A stretch of 63,165 nt of DNA from Azospirillum oleiclasticum. Its GTDB lineage: Bacteria > Pseudomonadota > Alphaproteobacteria > Azospirillales > Azospirillaceae. The position numbers were made by a program, and so were the translations under genes. The DNA lies in NCBI RefSeq assembly GCF_013423485.1, contig NZ_JABFFR010000054.1, forward strand, positions 1 to 63,165. Reading direction: 5' to 3'. This document shows positions 58,956-63,165 of the stretch, piece by piece. The notes under the pieces are model-generated. The model did no database searches, had not been told where the DNA came from, and saw only the letters and a list, made by a program, of their open reading frames with translations. Positions within the stretch are counted from its first letter, which is position 1; every line of letters begins with the position of its first letter.

Positions 58956-60431
58956 TCAGAGGTGCGCCAGCGCCACGGTCACCGCCACGAACCCGGCGAG
59001 CGCCAGCGACAGCCGGTCCTTGAGCGCGAAGAGGACGGGGTCGTCGTTCATCTCGCCGCGCAGGGCCAGCAGCCAGGCCCGGCTGAGCCAGTAGCCGAGA
59101 ACGATGCAGATGAGCCACAGCCACTCCGGACTGTTGTATTGATGCATCGGCGAACGCTCGTCAACCAGGTAGATGAAGAAGACCAGCGTCGAGCAGAAGC
59201 CGCTGGCCGCTCCCATCGCCATCAGCCAGGGCGCGTCGCCCGGCCGGTAGCCGCGCCCGGCCAGCCGGTCGCGCCCCTCCGCCGCCATCAGCTGGCATTC
59301 CGTGAAGCGCTTGATGCCGGCGAGGCTGAGAAAGAAGAACATGGAGAAGGTCAGCAGCCAGGGCGTCAGTTCGGTGCCGACCGCCGCGATCCCGGCCATG
59401 ATGCGGATGGTGAAGAGGCCGGCCAGCACGATCATGTCGAGGATCGGCACCCGCTTCACATGCAGCGAATAGGAGAGCGTGACCACGAGGTAGAGCAGCG
59501 CCACGCCGGCGAACTTCAGCGGCAGCAGCAGCAGCAGCAGGAACGCCCCCAGCATCAGCACGGGGGCCGCCAGCAGCGCGTCGCGGATCGGCAGGTCGCC
59601 CGCGGCCAAGGGTCGCAGCCGCTTGCTGCGGTGCCGGCGGTCGGCCGGCAGGTCCAGCAGGTCGTTGATCAGGTAGGTGGCCGACGCCAGCAGCCCGAAC
59701 AGCAGGAAGGCGGCCAGCGAGGCGCCCACCGCCGCCGGCTCGCCGATCAGCCCGGCCAGCAGCGGCGCCACGAAGATCAGTCCGTTCTTCGCCCACTGGT
59801 GCAGCCGCAGCGCCTTGGCCCAGCTGCGCAGGCGCATGGCGGGGGAGGGGAATTCCCCGGCCACCACCACGGCGGGGGACAGGCAGGCGCGCATACGGGC
59901 CACCCGGTGCCCCGCCAGCATGGCCGAGCGGCACCCCTCCCACACCGCCAGATCGTGGCGGCTGTCGCCGACATAGGTGAAGGCGTCCCCGAAGCGGGCG
60001 CGGATGGCGGCCAGCTTGGCGTTCCCGGCCAGGTTGACGGTGCCGTCGCTGCCCTTCACCGCGTCGAACAGGCCGAAGCGCTCCGCCACCGCCTCCACCA
60101 GCCTGTGGTCGGAGGCGGAGACCAGGGCCAGGGTCCGGCCGCGCGCCTTCTCCTCCCGCAGCCAGCCGAGCAGCCCCTCGTTGACCGGCATGCCCTCGAT
60201 GTCGAGCTCGACCTGTTCCGCCAGCCGGCGCTTGAACACGGCCTTGCCCGCCAGCAGCCAGAACGGCAGCAGCAGGACCATCCAGGGCTTCTGGCGGACC
60301 AGCGCCAGCAGGCATTCGTAGAGCAGGTCGGTGCGCAGCAGCGTGCCGTCGAGATCGACGACCAGGGGGATGTCCGCCGCCGGAGAAGCGGTGGGGACAT
60401 CCGGTTCGGCGATGGCTCCCTGACCCTTCAT
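58956..60431 (-). CDS. HAD phosphatase fused to UbiA prenyltransferase
   Basis: The 491-residue protein has a HAD phosphatase domain (VVDLDGTLLRTDLLYE near 24-39, later FTYVGDSRHDLAVWE) fused to a UbiA prenyltransferase with YLINDLLDLPADRRHRSKR, whose NDxxDxxxDxxH motif binds prenyl diphosphate, and seven to eight membrane helices. In mycobacteria, UbiA Rv3806c makes decaprenyl-phospho-5-phosphoribose, and a separate phosphatase then removes the 5-phosphate. The fusion would join both steps in one protein. The ATG at 60431 has GAGGA just upstream; longer starts are rejected. Confidence 0.88.
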   Translation of the reverse strand: MKGQGAIAEPDVPTASPAADIPLVVDLDGTLLRTDLLYECLLALVRQKPWMVLLLPFWLLAGKAVFKRRLAEQVELDIEGMPVNEGLLGWLREEKARGRTLALVSASDHRLVEAVAERFGLFDAVKGSDGTVNLAGNAKLAAIRARFGDAFTYVGDSRHDLAVWEGCRSAMLAGHRVARMRACLSPAVVVAGEFPSPAMRLRSWAKALRLHQWAKNGLIFVAPLLAGLIGEPAAVGASLAAFLLFGLLASATYLINDLLDLPADRRHRSKRLRPLAAGDLPIRDALLAAPVLMLGAFLLLLLLPLKFAGVALLYLVVTLSYSLHVKRVPILDMIVLAGLFTIRIMAGIAAVGTELTPWLLTFSMFFFLSLAGIKRFTECQLMAAEGRDRLAGRGYRPGDAPWLMAMGAASGFCSTLVFFIYLVDERSPMHQYNSPEWLWLICIVLGYWLSRAWLLALRGEMNDDPVLFALKDRLSLALAGFVAVTVALAHL

Positions 60432-60900
60432 CGATTCCTCGGCCTGCTGCCCGTGCGCCGGGCACGTCGCCGGCTGGCCCGGACTGTAGCCATTCCCCCC
60501 CCCGCCACCGCAACGCACAAGCGGCCGGGTGTGCGGATGTTCGAGCATACCCAGGCACGCGCCTCGCAATGGTCGGCGATCAGCTTGAACGCGGTGAGGA
60601 CCGGCTGCAATGCCGGGACGCCACCGGGCCGGGGCCGGCAAGCCGAACGTGATCGAGGCAGGCGGTATGAATCATGAAAACCTTCGGTGGCTGAAATTCG
60701 GGATTGGGTGGTTTCGGATTGTAGAAGTAGCAATCAATGATCAGATATGCGTTGAATGCGCCATTCATGCTACCGGATAAAACGGAAAAGCCTTTCGGGA
60801 TGCTGCTGGAGTAGAGTATTCTAAGCTTCCGTTGGGTGGAAGCCTCATCCAGCCAGGAAATCTCGCATAAGCGGCGCACGATCGCCGGTGGGGTTCTTTC
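60432..60900 (+). other. 469-bp intergenic region with falling GC content
   Basis: The left half is GC-rich and probably contains the promoter of the DprE-like operon. From about 60660 the sequence becomes AT-richer and continues so into the next gene. A minus-strand frame at 60580-60879 is open but lacks a credible start and protein character. No firm promoter or repeat was found. Confidence 0.3.
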
Positions 60901-62190
60901 ATGTCTTCAAGCGCGTCCAGGGCCAACACCTCCTTGTGGAACGGTGTTAGGCTATTCTTGAGCACCAATGCCCAGTCTCCCGCCATTACCATCCCGCTCC
61001 TGCTGTTGCTGGCAACGATTCTGCTGATCGCGCGCCGCCCCGACCAGTTTCTCGATCCTTATGTATGGGTTGAGGATTCGCATGCGATTCGCGATTTCCT
61101 CAATCATGGCTTGTTGTCGATTTTTGTCCCGGTTCAGGGTTATATCGTCCTGCCGACCAAGATAATAAACATCGTGTCGACTCTGATTTCTTTTTATTAT
61201 TATCCTGAAGTCAGCTACACGCTCACGATCATCTTCACGCTCAGCGTGATCGTGGCTATTGCCTTTTCCCCGACCGAGTTGCGCTGGCGTTGGTTGTGCG
61301 CCGTTCTGACCCTGCTGATCCCCACCGATCCCGAAGCGTTCGGCGTATCGCTGATGGCGTTCTGGTGGGGCGGCATCCTTGCCATCCTGGCTCTGCTGTG
61401 GAACCGATCCGGCAAATGGCGTGGGCTTCAGGTCGCCTATGTTGTTTTCGGCGGTTTCTCGGCCCCCGTCATCGTCGGCCTGACCCCGCTGTTCTGGCTG
61501 CGCGCGCTGCTGGAGCGCCGGCGCGCCGACGCGCTGGTTGCCGGGCTAGCCACCGGTGTTGCGGTGGTGCAGACCATCCTGGTGTTGGGCCATCCCAGCA
61601 CCGCCACCAGCAATCCGCTCAAAATAGCCGACGTATTCGTTTTCATGGAGAAATACTTCGGATATTTCACAGTCTATTCTTTCGCCGACTGGCCCTATAC
61701 CCTGGCTGCGGCGGTAGTGATGCTTGGTCTGCTCGCCTATGGCTGCTGGATAGCGTTGTTCCGGCGGGAATTCTATTTTTTGATTGCCGTCCTGACCATT
61801 TTTGCGCTCGCCGGCCTGTCTTCGCTGCGCCAGACTCCTGCGATTACTCATCCCATTCTGGCCGGGCCGCGCTACTACTTCTACCCTTACATCGTGTTGT
61901 CCTGGGCTCTGGTGTGGATGATCGTCCTCGCGAAACCGCCGATAAAGCCGGTGATCATGGCGGCCATCGCCCTGGCCCTGGCCAACGCCACGGGACATTT
62001 CGCACGGTACCACCAGCACCTGGACTGGCGCGCCCACCTCGACCGCTGCCTGCGCAACGAGGAGCCCGGCACTCAGCGAATTCCCATTCACTTCGCCGGG
62101 CTCACGGCCCAGCCGGCCGATCTTTGGTTCATCGACCTGACCCGCCAGGAATGCGAGCGCCTGGTGGGGCGCGGTCTGATCGGTCCGTAG
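60901..62190 (+). CDS. Multi-pass membrane protein of lower GC
   Basis: The 429-residue protein has about ten membrane helices, the first being ITIPLLLLLATILLI. After it comes PDQFLDPYVWVEDSHAIRDFLNHGL, an acidic loop reminiscent of GT-C transferases, and a short soluble C-terminus with HFAGLTAQPADLWFIDL. No family is firmly recognised. Composition and codon use are clearly less GC-rich than neighbours, so it may have been acquired recently. It stands alone, with no gene close downstream on its strand. Confidence 0.6.
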   Translation: MSSSASRANTSLWNGVRLFLSTNAQSPAITIPLLLLLATILLIARRPDQFLDPYVWVEDSHAIRDFLNHGLLSIFVPVQGYIVLPTKIINIVSTLISFYYYPEVSYTLTIIFTLSVIVAIAFSPTELRWRWLCAVLTLLIPTDPEAFGVSLMAFWWGGILAILALLWNRSGKWRGLQVAYVVFGGFSAPVIVGLTPLFWLRALLERRRADALVAGLATGVAVVQTILVLGHPSTATSNPLKIADVFVFMEKYFGYFTVYSFADWPYTLAAAVVMLGLLAYGCWIALFRREFYFLIAVLTIFALAGLSSLRQTPAITHPILAGPRYYFYPYIVLSWALVWMIVLAKPPIKPVIMAAIALALANATGHFARYHQHLDWRAHLDRCLRNEEPGTQRIPIHFAGLTAQPADLWFIDLTRQECERLVGRGLIGP

Positions 62191-62382
62191 CCCCGCCCAC
62201 CGGAGAATCGTTGGAGAATCCGGAGCGGTTCAATCCCCGCCCCGAGCCTCCACGGCGACCCGAAGACGACAACGTCCACGGTCCCGCTTCGGGCTTTATA
62301 CGCGGTCAGAAAAATTCTGACCGCTGCGTTCATACGCCACGCAGGCTTCGCGCCGATCGGCGCGCGCCCGCAGTCGCGGACG
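62191..62382. other. Intergenic region with palindromes
   Basis: Between two convergent genes lie a 10-bp stem with a three-base loop (62302-62311 / 62315-62324, arms GCGGTCAGAA and TTCTGACCGC) and the palindrome CGCCGATCGGCG (62351-62362). The first could terminate the membrane-protein transcript although no U-run follows. Confidence 0.5.
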
Positions 62383-62422
62383 ATACCGTGTTCGGAAAGT
62401 CAGGACTTTCCGAACACGGTAT
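62383..62422 (-). terminator. Perfect 19-bp hairpin at the end of the epimerase gene
   Basis: Arms 62383-62401 and 62404-62422 are perfect reverse complements with a two-base loop. The hairpin starts at the stop codon of the minus-strand gene. There is no following U-tract, so it may be a Rho-assisted terminator or RNA 3' end stabiliser. Confidence 0.6.
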
Positions 62423-63165
62423 TACGCGAAGAAGCGGTCGCGGAAATAGCGGATGGTGCGCTCCAGCCCGTCCTCCAGCGCCACCGTGGGTTCCCAGCCC
62501 AGCAGATCCTTCGCCCTGGTGATGTCGGGGCGGCGCTGGCGGGGGTCGTCGGCCGGCAGCGGCCGGTGGACGATGGGCGACGCGGAGTCGGTCTTGCGGA
62601 TCACCAGCTCCGCCAGTTCCAGCATGGTGAACTCCGCCGGGTTGCCGATGTTGAGCGGGCCGGGGATCGCGGGATCGCTGTCCATGAAGCGGACGAAGCC
62701 TTCGATCAGGTCGTCCACGTAGCAGAAGGAGCGCGTCTGCGTGCCGTCGCCGTAGATGGTGATGGGATCGCCCTTCAGGGCCTGGACGATGAAGTTGGAC
62801 ACCACCCGCCCGTCGTCGGGGTGCATGCGGGGGCCATAGGTGTTGAAGATGCGCACCACCTTGATCGGCAGCCGGTGCTGGCGGTGGTAGTCGAAGAACA
62901 GCGTCTCGGCGCAGCGCTTGCCCTCGTCGTAGCAGGCGCGCGGGCCGATGGGGTTGACGTTGCCCCAATACTCCTCCGGCTGCGGGTGCACGGCGGGATC
63001 GCCGTAGACCTCGCTGGTCGAGGCCTGCAGGATGGTCGCCCCCAGCCTCTTGGCCAGCCCCAGCATGTTGATGGCGCCGTGCACGCTGGTCTTGGTCGTC
63101 TGCACCGGGTCGAACTGGTAGTGCACGGGCGAGGCCGGGCAGGCGAGGTTGTAGATGCGGTCGAC
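62422..63165 (-). CDS. UDP-glucuronate decarboxylase-like SDR, partial (runs off the right edge)
   Basis: The visible 247 residues lack the N-terminal NAD-binding loop, which lies beyond the window. The frame enters with RIYNLACPASPVHYQFDP and has STSEVYGDP, PRACYDEGKR with the catalytic Y-x3-K, RIFNTYGPRMHPDDGRVVSNF and SFCYVDDLIEGFVRFM, matching UDP-xylose synthase. This enzyme makes UDP-xylose from UDP-glucuronic acid. The last 40 bases before the window end remain in frame, so the true start is outside. Confidence 0.88.
   Translation of the reverse strand, partial: VDRIYNLACPASPVHYQFDPVQTTKTSVHGAINMLGLAKRLGATILQASTSEVYGDPAVHPQPEEYWGNVNPIGPRACYDEGKRCAETLFFDYHRQHRLPIKVVRIFNTYGPRMHPDDGRVVSNFIVQALKGDPITIYGDGTQTRSFCYVDDLIEGFVRFMDSDPAIPGPLNIGNPAEFTMLELAELVIRKTDSASPIVHRPLPADDPRQRRPDITRAKDLLGWEPTVALEDGLERTIRYFRDRFFA

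Noticed and set aside
60580..60879. Possible small minus-strand gene before the low-GC membrane protein
   Set aside because: Only a GTG start without a ribosome binding site, and the translated sequence has no protein-like pattern.

Overview
The window is about 63 kb of very GC-rich DNA with tightly packed genes, many ATGA or GTGA stop/start overlaps, and sugar-polymer genes typical of alphaproteobacteria. Together with a RepA-type replication initiator surrounded by iterons, this suggests a large plasmid or chromid of an Azospirillum-like member of the Rhodospirillales. That taxonomic placement is inference from gene content and composition, not from a marker gene. No rRNA, tRNA, CRISPR array or transposase gene was found.

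Layout. 1-3551: the end of one P-loop ATPase gene and a complete ATPase with a TPR tail. 3592-5037: a cytosolic copper-storage protein convergent with a radical SAM enzyme. 5134-24715: a glycan block with three GT4 and three GT2 glycosyltransferases, a GT-D-like protein, an O-antigen ligase/polymerase-like protein, a Wzx-like flippase, an FkbM methyltransferase, galE, a heptose-1-phosphate nucleotidyltransferase, a gmhB-like phosphatase, a UDP-sugar dehydrogenase, an MTA phosphorylase gene and a vapBC pair. 24743-36944: a methyltransferase-GT2 fusion, an RTX protein, two small unknown genes, a second flippase, pseC and pseB, and a serralysin-like RTX metalloprotease. 36893-44007: asnB, repA with its iteron origin, then a manC-FkbM-FemAB-like operon. 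44107-50284: type I secretion genes (ABC exporter and HlyD-type adaptor) interrupted by an AT-rich insert carrying an Abi_2/AbiF-like gene, a coiled-coil/winged-helix gene and a strikingly structured intergenic region. 50292-54476: GT2, a multi-pass membrane protein, a flippase-like protein and GtrA. 54473-60431: a six-gene operon resembling the mycobacterial DprE1/DprE2/UbiA/GtrA set for polyprenyl-phosphate pentose. 60901-63165: a membrane protein of lower GC and the end of a UDP-glucuronate decarboxylase-like gene.

How it fits together. Most genes make activated sugars (UDP-Gal, GDP-Man, a heptose nucleotide, a UDP-hexosaminuronate, pseudaminate intermediates, probably UDP-xylose and a polyprenyl-linked pentose), assemble them on lipid carriers, flip them and polymerise or attach them. 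The type I secretion genes and the two RTX proteins look like a second surface system. These two RTX proteins and a membrane-anchored AMIN-like protein share a roughly 40-residue repeat with the core NPDV...HY...EGR (ten copies in three proteins), which may link secreted proteins to the cell surface.

The most promising candidates for something undescribed are the Abi gene with the perfect 26-bp hairpin and interleaved inverted repeats upstream of it (a possible RNA partner), and the NPDV/EGR repeat network with the type I secretion genes.
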